Below are positions 15,501 through 27,384 of a DNA stretch of 64,000 bases, in pieces. The DNA lies in the NCBI GenBank assembly GCA_016165875.1, contig JABBOT010000005.1:21908520-21972519 (forward strand). Direction: 5' to 3'. A program made the translations under genes and the position numbers. The notes under the pieces are model-generated. The model saw nothing but the letters and a program-made list of their open reading frames with translations. It did no database searches and was not told where the DNA came from. Numbering within the stretch: the first letter of the stretch is position 1; each line of letters begins with the position of its first letter. Source of the stretch: Acanthopleura granulata (Eukaryota > Mollusca > Polyplacophora > Chitonida > Chitonidae).

Positions 15501-18500
15501 GCGCATGTTAAAAGTTAAGTTTGCCAAAAAGGTTGGACAGCATTATGTTTATTTGGGTAAACATTTTTTTTAACAGCCACTGTGATAGAGGAAACTGATA
15601 TTTGACCTTGCTCTGTCACCTGGCATGAAACAGCCATTCTGTCTGAGCTGTGACGTAATTCTTCCAAGCCCGGATCACTCTTGTTACCTGAGATTGTAGT
15701 AAGCTGCTAAGGTTTAGTTGAAACTTAAGTTTTTATGTAAATTTATAACATGAACTGATCAAGAGATTTACACCCACCACAACACAATGGTCTGGAAATA
15801 CTTTTGCAGTGTTGTTCACATATGTACTTGTTATAATTAAAACATATAACATTAAACCAGGGTCCTGTCCCCATGTTATCACACGTTATATTCACAGTCA
15901 ATTTATAAACATCTGATATCTCATATCTCTTTGATTGGTCATTCCCTCATATGCTAACATGCATGGGCACCTTCAGATCACCAGTCGGCAGCAAAATACT
16001 CCACGTTTCAAACGACGATAATTCAGCAAAGAATTCATACAAATTCAAACAGTTCTTGCATTCAAGCGAGAATTGTGTAATACGTTTAAAAAACTCTGCC
16101 TCGGTCATGAGCTGTCTTTCACCTTTAAGCCAACAAATAATTCAGCATCTCACTTGCACTCTTCATCATTAACACTTCAGCAGATACACACACATTCAGT
16201 AAAGTAAGACAAAATTCACACCTACATCTTGCTCAAACTGCACTTTTCAATTATCTCCATGATGTAAGCACTGATATAGCACACCAATGTTCAATGTTAT
16301 GTATCAGTCAGATAGCTGCATTGAGTGGTGCATCAGCACACATGGCATGAACTGTTCAGTTCTAATGTTTCATCCCTCTTTCTCCAAGTTTACAACTTGA
16401 TACCGGGCTGGAGACGTAATATAAAATACACCAAATGAGCTGAAATGTGACTGCTAGAGGTCAGAATGCTTTAACATGACCTCGTGGATCTGTTTGTACC
16501 ATATAGCAAGAAATCTCAGTCACGCACACGTTAAACAGTTATTTAGCTTATCAAGGCACTACAAGCATTACCTGACCAATTTCTTTCAGGTGAGTTGATA
16601 TGACCACAAAAAAGCCTTGAGAAAACCCAATCATGATGTACCCGTCTCCATACCTGAAAACACAATATGCCACACTGAACAGTGTCATAAGAAAACCAAC
16701 ATTTAAAATACACTGCACTACCACAAATTTTACTGTGCATGATCAAAAAGTGAATTCATTGGCATGCTGCCAATTTCACCTGACACAAGTTTGTTTCTGT
16801 GCACAGGAATTGGTGCTTAACCTGCTGGAAACAAACCTGTTAATTATCAATTCTGAGTGTCATTTTCTCCTGTTGAAAAGTTTAACTACACACATCAATT
16901 GCCATTAAATGCTCAAGATTTCTTTTACAGGCCTATTTGTATTTGAGTGGGAATAAAGTTTCACCACTTTCAGTTCAAGGGGCTACCAGAAACTTCATTT
17001 TGTTTAAATTTCACTTCCACTCACCACTTGTAAGAGACAATGTGTCCATAACGCTGCTGGAAGGCCAGTTCTATTGGGTTCTCCGGATCATTAAGGTTGT
17101 ACATGTACAGTGTCTTCCTGCCAATCACAACACTCACCTGAAATATAAAATTTCACTTTTTTTTAACTCATTTATAATACCAAAGCAGTGTACAACACTG
17201 ACAACAATATCCTAGTATAAACTCTTCTTTTATCCTACCAGTATTCCAACTGTTCAATTTTCTGCCAAATTCATTTATATGAAACAAGACAGCTAAAAGA
17301 TAAGCACAACACAATGTAGGTGAATGGAAAGTCATTTTAGAAGTTTCATCAGATCTTAAACATTTTACAAAATACACAATTACTCTACTTCAAGTTAAAG
17401 TTTATTCAAGTGACACATTTTGTTTGATTGTAATTAATTTTACAGCTTTCCTTTTTGGTAAAGTCTGATTAACTTTTTATCAAAACTATTCGTTTAATGC
17501 CATTATGTGCGTGTGAAAGCACAATTTTACAGGCCGTTTCGGACAAAATGCATTACTAGGAAAAAAATTGAGATTTTCTTAAAGATGATAAGACAACTGT
17601 TCAACAACTCTCCTCTTCATCAAAGCATTCTCCCTGTTTCAATGCTGACACTCACAGTATTCTCCCCAATTGAGCTCCTCTCATCTCCCTTCATCTCAGA
17701 GAACTGGATATCGGCCGGCTCTGCCCTGACAGAGGTCTGCCTGATCGTGTCACCATCCACATTGCTGATGGAGATGGTCTTATCCTCGCTGCCTAAAGCC
17801 AGCAGATTCTGAGCGCTCCATGCTCCACAGGTGATCTTACGAGTGTGCTTCCCCAGTATGGGCACCTTTCTGAAATCACATCATGTCACATCAAAATATA
17901 TGAATTCTTATGTTTGTTTATTGGCTTAAATCGATGCCCAACCAAGTTACAACCATTTGTAAGTGAAGAGAAATGTATTACTGTTAAACCAAGTGACTTC
18001 TGTGTTAATTTCACTGTAATTTACGTACATACAGGGTTTCCACTCTTTCTGAATTTGAAAATCGGGCAATGGACCCTTTTTCCACCTATTTTAAGACTGC
18101 AATTAGCCTTTTTCACGACCAGAATTGAAAAACCAATGGCAACTGTTCACGACAGTACCATAATATTGTTTAACACATGACATTAAACAACACAGATCAT
18201 GATCAAGGTTTCACAAATACTATACATACTGCATAAACCTTAATATATTTACGGCATGTTCTTTCATACCCATTTTTATGTGGCTTAAGAAATTCACAAT
18301 CTTTTCTTGGGGCTGAAAGACCAACTTCATGTCTATTTTCCCACACCTGTGGGAACATTGTACACAGGTGCATGCACATTGTACATTTTACCATTTGCAA
18401 AGAACTCACTTAAAGAGCTATAAAACATGCAACTTTCAAATTCACGACAGCTCTGTGGGCAGGAAATACTACAAGGCATTCTGTGAGCACAGATCTGAAT

Positions 18501-21500
18501 GTACAAATTCCTATATTACAGTTAAGGGGACAAAACTTTGCTCTTCTTCCCTGTCTGCCAGTGATGAGCAGTTGCTTAAAAAATTCCTGGGCCCAGTTTC
18601 ATGAAACTTCCTAAGTTCAGTAAACTGTTAAGTCAGTAATTTCTTCCCACAATCAAAAATGGAGTGTTCTCAGAAAACATAAGTCAAACACTACGTGTAC
18701 ATGAGTATAGTGTTACATTGCTTAAACAAACACTTTTGCTTAAGCACAAACAACTTAAAGTAAAAGACAGCTCATGACTGGGGCACGGTTCATTATGAAG
18801 ATTATAACATTCTTTCCTGAATGGAAAAACCTGTATGAATTTGTATGAATTCTTTGCTGAATTATCTTCGTTTGAAGTGTGGAGCATATTGCTGCTGACT
18901 GGGGATCTGCAGGCGCCCATGCTTTTAACGTAAAGAGAGACTGACCAATCAGAGAGCTAGGAGATATTAGCTGTCCATAAGCTGTGATGTAAATGTTCCA
19001 AGTTGACTGTCAATGTAACATGTAATAACATAGGGCCAGAGCACTGTTTTAATATCATATTTTAATTATAACTGGTACGTGTGTCAAGAACACTGCAAAG
19101 CATTCCCTGACCATTGTGTTGTGACAGGAGTAAGTTTCTTGATCATTTCACGCCATAAATTTACATATATGCTTAAGTTTCAACGGCAACGCTAGCAGCT
19201 TACTGCAGCCTCAGGTGTCAAGAGTGTTCCATGCTTGGAAGAATTACATCACAGCTCACACAGAATGGCTAAATTTCATGCCAGCTGATTGTAGCGCAGT
19301 CATATGTCAATTTTCACTGTCTTAGTAGCTGTTAGAAAAAATAATTCATCGAAATAAACGTAATATTGTCCCACCGTTTTGGCAAACCTGACATATGCTG
19401 TCTTTCACTTTAATAAGATTCATTAAACCAGGCCCTGGACCCTACCTGGATCACTTTCAAAATTTAACTGATTGGTCCTCAGCCCACAACCAACACGTGC
19501 AGCAAATTTCATCCAAATCCCTGCCTAATTATTTCCAAAAAGTTGCTGTGAAGTAACCATAAAGTTCCATAAAGTCTTGTTTTGGCAGTAGACAAGTAGA
19601 CGCCACCCGACTTCCTTGGCAGACGTACTAACAATGCACTGAAACAACCTTTCCACTTTCTTACATAATAGGAATCTGATTTAAAAATTACCTCCCTTTT
19701 ATGCTAAAGATTACAGTTCCTCGCTTTTACCATTAAATCCTTCAGCACAGCTTCTGCTATCTCACCTTGATGTCTGATGGTTGTAAATAAGCAGGTTGCC
19801 TTTGATGGTCCCTATAGCCAGGTGAGGACCAGTCTTGGACCACAACAGGAATGATAAAGGGTCCCTGTGAATTGACAACACTTTACTAAGTAATTTAACC
19901 CATAAATGTAGAGAAATCTTTATTTTGGTGCCCTTAACTTGCTTGATGTTTCTTGTACGACGAACACAACAGACAGGAATGAAAGACATATAAAAAAAAT
20001 ATGACATCACAGAAATCCTCTTTTCTAATATTTGGGAGTTTCATAACTCCAATATCTTCTCAGTCTGATAAGTCTGAAAGCGCTTTTGAATTTCACACGA
20101 TTTTTTATGTCACATGTTATATCTAAAGTTGGTGATTCTATCTGAATTTCATTTTTGACAGGAAAGCATTCAAAGGAACACACATGTACAGTTTGTATGT
20201 GCGCATACAAAACCTTTCGATAAGCTTTATTTATTTATTTATTTATTTATTTATTTCATTGGTGGTTTACGCCGTTCTCAAGAATATTTCACTCATACAA
20301 CGGCAGCCAGCATTTTATGGTTGGGGGAAACCAGGCAGAGCCCGGGGGAAACCCACGACCATCTGCAGGTTGCTGGCAGACCTTCCCACATACAGTTGGA
20401 GATGAAGCCAGCATAAGCTGGATTGGAACTCACAGCGACTGCATAGGTGGGAGGCTTCAATGTCATTACATTGCGCTATCACGCTAACCAACTGAGCCAA
20501 GGAGGCCCCTTGATAAGCTTTACACAAGTGCTGAAACACACCCAAGCACACCCACGTAGGCCTACACCATACTATGGGCAGAGTACAACTGCAGCACTGG
20601 GAATTGAAAAGTGCTAAAGACTGACAAATGGTGCTAAGTGCTATGCAACAAACGCATTTGTTTTATTATTTCAGTGAACAGTAGCTTCTGGATAATACAT
20701 GTAATATATTTACAATCAGACTACACTGTAGCTCTAACATAAGAAATTTTAGGGAGTCCAGTCAGGCCACTGTTCAAACTAAAAAGTATCATTTTCTGTA
20801 GACCAACAAATACACTGAAATACAATGGACCATCCTTACAAGCCCTTGAATAACATCGCATTGCTATCTGTGTCACAAGCCAGATGTATCATTTAGTTTT
20901 ACCTTAATCCACTGTCCACTTGGGTTGTTTTATGGGTGTTGGCATCCCAGAGGAAAACCCCAGCTGTTTTATCATTGATCACGGCCAGAGTGTCACCATC
21001 CTTGTCCCAACCCATTCCAGTGCATAACCTAAAACACAGAAGTTACAGACACAGTCAAGATCTTGAAAGGACGAAAAGAGAAAGCATATGTTGGATAAGG
21101 ATTAACTGAGAGTCCATACTATACACTAGTAACAATCAATTCCATTTGATATTACACACAGTTTAAAATACTTTGGCAGTAATTACAATTACTTTGACAA
21201 AACAAACATAAGTGTGAGTGTGCTTCCTTAAAGCATAAATGTACATATGTTGGCAACGTACTGTAAAGGACAAATTAAAAGAATAAATATATGACAGGCA
21301 TAACCACAGTCATATGGTATTCATGTCTCTCCTGTTTACATAATCTTTTTTAACATGATAACACAATGGGATTTACATAATACACAACAGCACTCACCCT
21401 GGGAGACTGATTTCATCAATGATCTCACCATGACGATCATATATCCGTACAACACGGTCGGCTCTGAAATAGACACAAATAAGAATAAAGCTTCCCCACT

Positions 21501-23733
21501 TTTCCACTGACTCTCTTTTTTTATCACTCAAAGTTGTTACTTTTACATGTGAATTTTAGAAGGCAGGTTACAAAAACCTTTAAAACAAAACCTGTAAAAG
21601 TCACATGAGGATGAGTGAAAAGACCATTAAAAACTGTAACACATCATCAATATGGTTCATAAACCCATCATACCTTCAAAACGTATGACTGCATTTAATT
21701 TAGCGGAAAACAGAGGGTATTTTGAGATAGTTTTTAATGGTCTTTTCACTCACTAACTTTACATTTACAGGTTCTTTGTCCTTTAAAGTATAATAAAGTT
21801 CACAGAATCAGCAGACCATAACAGAACATAACTGTATTTTTACAGTATACAACATACAAGAAAAATGCAACCCAAGCCACAATATTTATATTAACAGTTT
21901 GATTACCCAGTAGTGGAAAGGTAGTTGCCATGAGCCCTCTGCCACCTATAGATGACTGGTCCTTGACCATGGGTCTTCTCTGTTATACTGAAAACTCTCT
22001 GCAAATGAGAACAATACAATATGCATATGTAACACTAGGTCCAAACAGAGCAACTGACGACATGTCATAAAACAATATCTATAAAAGAATAAAAAAAGTA
22101 GAAAAATATTATGATCACTGAGGGGAGATTTACACACCCATTCGAAAAAATGTTCAGGAAACTCTACACTCTGTGCACCATCATACTGATGAATTCTTTA
22201 TTAATTTATTATTCAAGAATATTTCACTTATATGACGGTGGCCTGCATCATTGTGGAAGGAACCTGGGCAGAGCCCAACGGAAACCCACGACCATCCTCC
22301 GTGTGCTGGCAGACCTTTCCATGTATGGCCAGAGAAATATATTGCATTTTCTCTAATCAAGAATAGGTTATGAGTAAATTCACATTAATCCAACAAAAGT
22401 ACAATCTGAAAAAAAACATATTTTTCATGTAATGTTCATGTTACTCATTTTTTAAAAAGACTACACTATTACATTTGTATTACACTGTACCTGAGTCAAA
22501 ACTTCTGATGTGTGTAAAGGAACACAGTTTTTGCCAATTAACAGTGAGGTCCATTCCCAAAGATCTTTTCATTATTCAACAGTTACACTGCAGTTAAACA
22601 GTTCACATTTTAAACATGTATTATAAATTATAGTTATATTAGTTAAACGAAAATGGATACCTGACACATAGGGCAACAATGACTTACCATGCAATTATCA
22701 ATAAAATCACCCAATAAAAGAGGAGAAGCTACCAAGTTTAACACAAATAACAAACTACATATACTGATTTATGCATTCTACAACATCTCAGATTAAGATG
22801 CACCAAAAAATAGTGCTGCATGAACTCCACTGTTGCTCCGATATTTGGATGTCGCTATACCAGAGGAGTCATACAACCTTCCATTTAATTTCCTGGGAGC
22901 AGTGTCAGAGTTCTGCTGCCTCGCAAATCGGCCACTTATCTGATGTCTCCTGTCAAAGTACAAACACTGGCAAACAAGTGCGGTACAATTTCAGCAGTCT
23001 CACCTCCATTATTTAGGAGCAGACCAGTGTAGAAGTTCATCGCTCCATGTTAAAAAAAACTACCCCATGTTTTATGGTTGCGCGCTACAAACGGCAATGC
23101 CGCCATAAACATGTCGTCGCTTTTGTTTTAACATGGAGCGATGAGCTTCCAGGCAGGTCAGCTCCTAAATAATGTAGGCCAGAACTGTAGTGTGCATGTT
23201 TGCCAGTGTCTGTATTTTGGCAGGAGACATCAGATAAGTGGCTGAGGTGCGAGGCGGCAGAACTCTGGCACTACTCCCAGGAAATTAAATGGAAGGGTAT
23301 ATGACTCCACTGGTATAGCGACATCCAAATGTCGCAGCGACAGTGGAGTTCATGTAGGACTAACCAAAGAAAATGTCATAGTCCTTCACCTCAAGACTTT
23401 GCTGAGCTTTACTTTAACACATCGAAGTTTTATTTAAATCTCGAAGGTGTATTAATTCTAAATCAGGATTACATATATCCTATATATGATATGACAATCA
23501 TTTTCCTTTATCAAAACAGGTACCAAATGTTCAAAGAAGTTATTTCATCAGTGCGACATGACATACATGACATTTCGTTACGTCTGTTGTTGTTGGCGAG
23601 AAACCGTCTTCTTGGAATGATTGCGGCAATAAAATTGTCCAACATGCGATATCACCAGTCCTTAACTATGGTTGTCATACAGAACAACATCTGGGAGAAA
23701 TACCGCGATCGGGAAGCAAATACTTACTTTCAT
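533..23733 (-). CDS. WDR19: WDR19 / IFT144, intraflagellar transport IFT-A subunit (3' part off the left edge)
   Basis: IFT144 is a core subunit of the IFT-A complex, which drives retrograde transport in cilia and entry of membrane receptors. Coding exons in transcript order: 23728-23733, 21907-21998, 21398-21463, 20903-21028, 19766-19864, 17656-17869, 17025-17137, 16572-16653, 15236-15327, 14094-14334, 13491-13605, 12959-13065, 12705-12830, 12134-12283, 11694-11774, 10863-10980, 9473-9645, 8353-8390, 7914-8011, 7208-7269, 6333-6443, 3687-3925, 1146-1221, 533-615. All junctions are GT/AG and phases join without a stop, giving about 902 codons of a family length near 1340. The N-terminal WD40 propellers include [23 protein letters not shown] and FYLLSVGG. 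The TPR-like part starts at about residue 665 and includes [16 protein letters not shown] and SIRMGDIRR. The start was chosen because ATGAAA followed by GTAAGT joins exon 2 to give [11 protein letters not shown], matching the family N-terminus. The gene looks intact; the last ~440 residues are outside the window. Confidence 0.96.
1385..1896. repeat. Diverged tandem duplication, unit about 256 bp (WDR19 intron 22)
   Basis: Blocks recur at a constant offset of about 256 bp: AAAATTGAAAA at 1389 and 1645, TTTGATCTCTTGCTCACAGC at 1482 against TTTGATCTTTGGTTCACAGC at 1738, and AAAGACAG after each. The first unit also carries TTTGAACCTGAGACTGCT, which recurs alone at about 2473. Confidence 0.55.
3050..3088. 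repeat. Short 19-20-bp direct repeat
   Basis: ATGTGACTGGCAAATGGGCC is followed at once by ACGTGACTGGCAAATGG. In WDR19 intron 22. Confidence 0.7.
3990..4058 (-). repeat. Fragment of an ATTC-tailed interspersed repeat
   Basis: GAATGAATGATTATGGCTAA, then a ~30-bp segment ending CAGCCATATCGTAGCG. Shared with 28018-28080, 47774-47812 and, inverted, 50694-50737. Confidence 0.6.
5409..5634 (-). repeat. SINE (main family), head truncated
   Basis: On the plus strand it reads tail first: TTTATTTATTTATCTGATTGG, then GCCGTACTCAAGAATA, the conserved body and a degenerate box B region. It is flanked by the 11-bp direct repeat CCCCATGTATT at 5403-5413 and 5632-5642, so the truncated form itself was inserted. 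Confidence 0.85.
7382..7546 (+). mobile_element. ~165-bp MITE, copy 3, diverged (WDR19 intron 19)
   Basis: The ends TGACAAAATTTTGTG and, reverse-complemented, TGACATAAATTTCAC are inverted repeats related to copies 1 and 2. The interior shares ATTCTGAGAATTC and TCCTACAGGGAAAAA in the same order as copy 1. Shorter and more diverged, so less certain. Confidence 0.5.
15484..16130 (+). mobile_element. ~650-bp TIR element, copy A (WDR19 intron 8)
   Basis: The two ends form terminal inverted repeats: the left starts CTTTGAAGTAAAAGACAGC and the right, reverse-complemented, starts CTTAAAGGTGAAAGACAGC. The whole length matches the element at 18754-19412 in the opposite orientation, at about 75-80% by eye, including CACAACACAATGGTC and AAAGAATTCATACAAATTCA. 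No transposase ORF is present, so it is a non-autonomous DNA transposon. The superfamily is unclear because no clean target duplication was found. Confidence 0.75.
18754..19412 (-). mobile_element. ~650-bp TIR element, copy B (WDR19 intron 5), inverted relative to copy A
   Basis: The left end CTTAAAGTAAAAGACAGCTC and the reverse complement of the right end, TTAAAGTGAAAGACAGCAT, form the terminal inverted repeats. The interior aligns to copy A end to end after reverse complementation. With copy A it brackets WDR19 exons 6-8. Confidence 0.75.
20228..20509 (-). repeat. SINE (main family), full length
   Basis: This copy has the full structure: tRNA-like head (on the minus strand GGGGCCTCCTTGGCTCAGTT, box A-like, and a box B-like segment), conserved body, and a (TTTA)n tail on the plus strand. 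The target duplication GATAAGCTTTA is at 20219-20229 and 20512-20522. It lies in WDR19 intron 4. Confidence 0.92.
21590..21772. mobile_element. ~185-bp MITE with ~50-bp terminal inverted repeats (WDR19 intron 2)
   Basis: The left arm, from AACCTGTAAAAGT, and the right arm, ending ACATTTACAGGTT, pair over about 50 bp. The core GAAAAGACCATTAAAAACT is identical in both arms. The ~80-bp centre is unpaired. It is small, AT-rich and non-coding. Confidence 0.65.
22197..22338 (-). repeat. SINE (main family), internal fragment
   Basis: It contains ATTCAAGAATATTTCACTTA and the body to GGCAGACC, then stops; tail and head are missing. In WDR19 intron 1. Confidence 0.8.
22811..23362. mobile_element. 552-bp foldback (long inverted repeat) element in WDR19 intron 1, Mutator-like
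   Basis: Two arms of about 270 bp (22811-~23085 and ~23086-23362) are imperfect reverse complements over their whole length, roughly 85% identical by eye, with almost no loop. The outer ends read TAGTGCTGCATGAACTCCAC and, reverse-complemented, TAGTCCTACATGAACTCCAC. Inner blocks such as TCGCTCCATGTTAAAA also pair exactly. The element is flanked by an imperfect 9-bp direct repeat, ACCAAAAAA on the left and ACCAAAGAA on the right. Long inverted repeats with a 9-bp duplication are typical of non-autonomous Mutator-like elements. No transposase is present. Confidence 0.75.
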
Positions 23734-24024
23734 TTTGTTTTTGGACGCAACAAAGAAAGAAGTTTCAGAAACTCGGCGTCAATGTGAGCATGACAACTGC
23801 CGACGCCGAGGAATGTCAAAACATGCGCAGAGCCTATTAACTGTTGCTATTTTAACTCTGACACAGAAGAGCTCCCTCCCTGTAAACAAACCCACGCTTC
23901 ATGTTGGTCACGCCGGCCGTTACTGGTCAAGCGTTTCCTATACTTTTAATATTTACCCTACACAAATCCTTGGTCAGGATTTTATGCTGGCTTTTGCTTA
24001 CTGATGATTTGCACGTTAAAAATA

Positions 24025-24207
24025 TCACTGAAATGAAAAAGACTGTTGTTTTAATATTGGTCCAGGTACCCGATTGAGATATTTTTCCTTGCCGGCTTGC
24101 TGGTCCCGATATTCGCGTCTCTTTCTATTTGCTCGACTAGCCTCTAATTCTGCCTTCAACTGGGTACGGCTGTTTACTCGAGTAATGTCCGTCTGAAACG
24201 TTGTCAT
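24025..24207 (-). CDS. Possible 60-residue basic, charged small protein (unrecognised)
   Basis: A short ORF lies on the same strand as WDR19, about 290 bp upstream of its start codon. The product begins MTTFQTDITRVNSRTQ, is rich in Lys, Arg and Glu, and has a helical look (LKAELEASRANRKRREYRD), ending KQQSFSFQ. The ATG is preceded by a pyrimidine-rich CTTTCAG, which could be a 3' splice site of an upstream non-coding exon. Base composition is more GC-rich than the flanking DNA. I do not recognise the family. It may be an independent small gene, part of a longer spliced gene, or chance. Confidence 0.3.
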   Translation of the reverse strand: MTTFQTDITRVNSRTQLKAELEASRANRKRREYRDQQAGKEKYLNRVPGPILKQQSFSFQ

Positions 24208-24649
24208 TGTCGACTATCTGAAAGCAAATGACCAGAACAGCCGTTAGACTTTAAAGAATGGACACGTATAAATGATTTTAGCTTTCTAGAGAGCACTTAG
24301 TGGAAAACATGTTGAATGGAGAGGGAAAGAACATAGGCCTACATAAAATGATCTTCAAAATAATACAGTGTATTTGAAAAAAAGAAAAAAACTAATGAAG
24401 AGGAAAGGATATCAAATTTCCGACTAAGACAAGCAAAAAAATGCCCAGTTGTACAAAAAAAGTGGGGTAAATGGGTATACCTCTTGCCCTACATGCATAT
24501 GCTTACGTAATACATGTAATACAATTGGGTACACCAGTATAGACCTATATACCATACTGAAATGATTTTGATCCCAGTAAAATATGTCGAATAAACCGAG
24601 TGTATATCTGTCCAGTCACCAAGCCGAAATTCAAATTATGTATTTTATC

Positions 24650-24905
24650 TTATTTATTTATTTATTTGTTTGTTTTACTGATGTTTTATGTCGCGTTCGA
24701 ATTATGTTTCACTTATTATAGGGTGTAAAGTTTTCACGTACTGGTAACTCAGAAACCTGGTGTGGTCTGTACTGAGCGAAAATAGATCTGTAAGCGCTGT
24801 GTTAATCACATTGACTTCATGACATAGTTGACAAAGCAGCAATTGGATTCAAACTCGTGACCCCACTGACTACAGGTCGGTCGTTTTCCCGTTTAACAAC
24901 GCATA
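24650..24905 (-). repeat. Possible tRNA-SINE, diverged family
   Basis: A TTTATTTATTTATTTG tail is followed by GTTTTACTGATGTTTTATGT and, 180 bp later, TTGGATTCAAACTCGTGACC, which reads as a box B on the minus strand. The body is unlike the main family. Confidence 0.45.
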
Positions 24906-27128
24906 CAGCAGCATCGAGACATGCAGAGAATTATACATGTTCACCTGGAGATAGCTATTGCCCTATTGCACTGCATACGTAAGAAAACTGACCGTAGAAA
25001 GTTTATGCGTACAGATTTTGCAAACGTAGGCCTATCCCACATTATCAATACAAGCATTCTAAAGTGCACACCGGTGCTGACAAGGATTATGATGTCAGCA
25101 TGCTAGTTTTAGCTGACTCATCTATGTATACTGGCAGAGCTAGATCTATATAGATGGATGCATGCTCGTTCTCTTGGTCGTTAGCTACTAGGACATCATT
25201 ATTGTTGCGTCAGTAAGAGACATTCGCTGCCATACATTAATCTGTATCCGCCGCCTAACTATTATTGTTATTCTGTTAAATTCTTCGTATAAAATCGTTT
25301 TAGTGGTACTTGCAGTACAATCGGAAAATAAACAAAAGTATAGATGAATTGGCTGCAGAATTTGTCTAAAAAGCTGGTAGGATACACAACGATCGAAATG
25401 CTATTACACATAAATACATCATATCTATAATAAGCCTGGAAACATTTCTTGAACCGGTACACGCACAAAAAAAGCTGACATGTTAAGCCATTCATGTCGA
25501 TCGGAATCCATGGCAACGTTGCTGAAAACACAGGTAGGCTGAAGGCAGGAATCGCTATGCATCTATGCACTGTAACCACGTGTTGTGCATAGCTCTTCGT
25601 CGTCTGCGATTGTAGCGATCAATTATTCAGAATCGTGCACAACATGATATGACAGAATTAATACATCTGAAAACCATTGAGTGAACTCAGTAAGCTAATC
25701 GAAGTCATGTTTGAACTCTACAAATCAGCGTTCATTATGTCATTACCAGGACATCGACCACTCTACTTAAATGAGTCAAATGATGTAATCTGCATCAATA
25801 GTGAGTGAAAATAGGCTAGATGTTTACTGTGCATCATCTACTTCATTAGGTTGTATGCATTCATTGGACAGTTTTCTGACATCACATACACTTGGCAGAC
25901 TATACCTCCTATGGAACATTTAATTATCCCTTTACATATATTGATAATGGAATGGATCTGGAAGCCTTAGCACTGGATACCGGCACTCCATTATCTTTAT
26001 ACGGAAACACGTTTATAGGACTTTATACATGAATGCTGGAATTACCTAGGCGCCTGATACCCCCGTGCAATATGCAGCTGCCGTAGAGAAACTTGCCTTT
26101 TATACAGAAACTGCAGTTGAAACTTACCTTATACAGCCGTGTACCTATGTCGATGGTATTTGACTTCAAATTTACACTGATGGCCCCTAGAGATGACACC
26201 CATGGACAGTTGCTGTACAAGGGCTCGATTGCATTACAGACCTTTGTGTTGAATCTCTGTAAGCTATCTGGCTTGATCTTCACGTACACGGGTAAACTAT
26301 AGGGATGTGTACGTATAGGAACATCCACACACGACTACTGTCCCACGGCCTCAGTTAATGACAAAACATCGGCATAAGCCTGATTTGTTTGTATTCGCCT
26401 ATTGACACTGCAGACGTGATTTCCAATCCATTTGTTCTTTAAATATTAGTCTTGTGTTGTCCGCCATATCAAAGGACCATCACAATGCACGTCTCTGTCT
26501 CCATGTACTGCTGTAACATTAACGATGTATATATATATACACACGCCACCAAAGTGCATACGGTACGTGAACAGATGTATGTAATGAGCTCCGCGGGCGC
26601 ACAGCCATTTCTTTACTTACCCGCGGGATGCGAGTCGCCTTTAATCACAGGGGAACAGTAAACTTATATTGCGAATAGTCAACCGATAATTAAGATACAG
26701 TGTCGACATGTATAAATGTACAGGCCTCCAGATATTGATTTTTACCACGACATTATATGAGACGGAAAGCTTACCCTCTGTAAAAAGCCCACCATATGCT
26801 TACTAACCTTACTTTCCTATAACTTCACGGTGATTTGAGTCGCCCTTGAAGAGTAGAATGTAACAAACTCAACAGTACACGCCGTTCTTTAACAAAGATA
26901 TGTCGCTGACAGTTGATGCTGCCCAAAGTCCATTTTAACAATATTTTTTAGCTTCCCGATCCAAAGCTTTCATGTCCGCTGGTTGTCATCTATATATTAC
27001 AGAACTGGAAACAGTATTGGGTGATAAAATTGAAAAATTTTAGGATAGATCGTTACACTCAAGTTATATATTTAAATAAATAAATAAAATACAACACATT
27101 ATCAAACCAAGAAAATGTTGTTATTTTT

Positions 27129-27384
27129 CATTTATTTCTTTGATTGGTGTTTTACGCCATACTCAAGTGTATTTCACTTGTACGACGGCGGCCAGCATTA
27201 TGGTGGGAGAAAACCGGGCAGAGCCCCGGCAGCTACCCACGACCATCCGCAAGTTGCTGGCTGACGTTCCCAGGTACGGCCCGAGCGGAAGTCAGCATGA
27301 GCTGGGCTTGAACTCACAACAACCGCATTGGTGGGAGGAGTCTGGGTCATTACGGTGCGCTAGCCAACTGAGCCACGGAGGCCC
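27129..27384 (-). repeat. SINE (main family), full length
   Basis: Complete element ending GAGCCACGGAGGCCC at the head. The target duplication ATTTTTCATTT is at 27123-27133 and 27387-27397, overlapping the tail. Intergenic, between WDR19 and KIF3A. Confidence 0.92.

Noticed and set aside
22688..22690. ATG followed directly by GTAAGT, an alternative WDR19 first exon
   Set aside because: It would give MRVFS; the exon at 23728-23733 gives MKRVFS, matching the family N-terminus, with an equally good donor.
23004..23009. ATGGAG before GTGAGA, another candidate WDR19 first exon
   Set aside because: It lies inside the foldback transposon arm and has a weaker donor, so it is probably coincidental.
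23329..23787. 152-codon plus-strand ORF
   Set aside because: It begins inside the foldback arm and runs antisense across WDR19 exon 1; no recognisable family.
26023..26328. 101-codon minus-strand ORF with an overlapping plus-strand ORF
   Set aside because: No motif, no splice context and no similarity I can recognise; length is compatible with chance.
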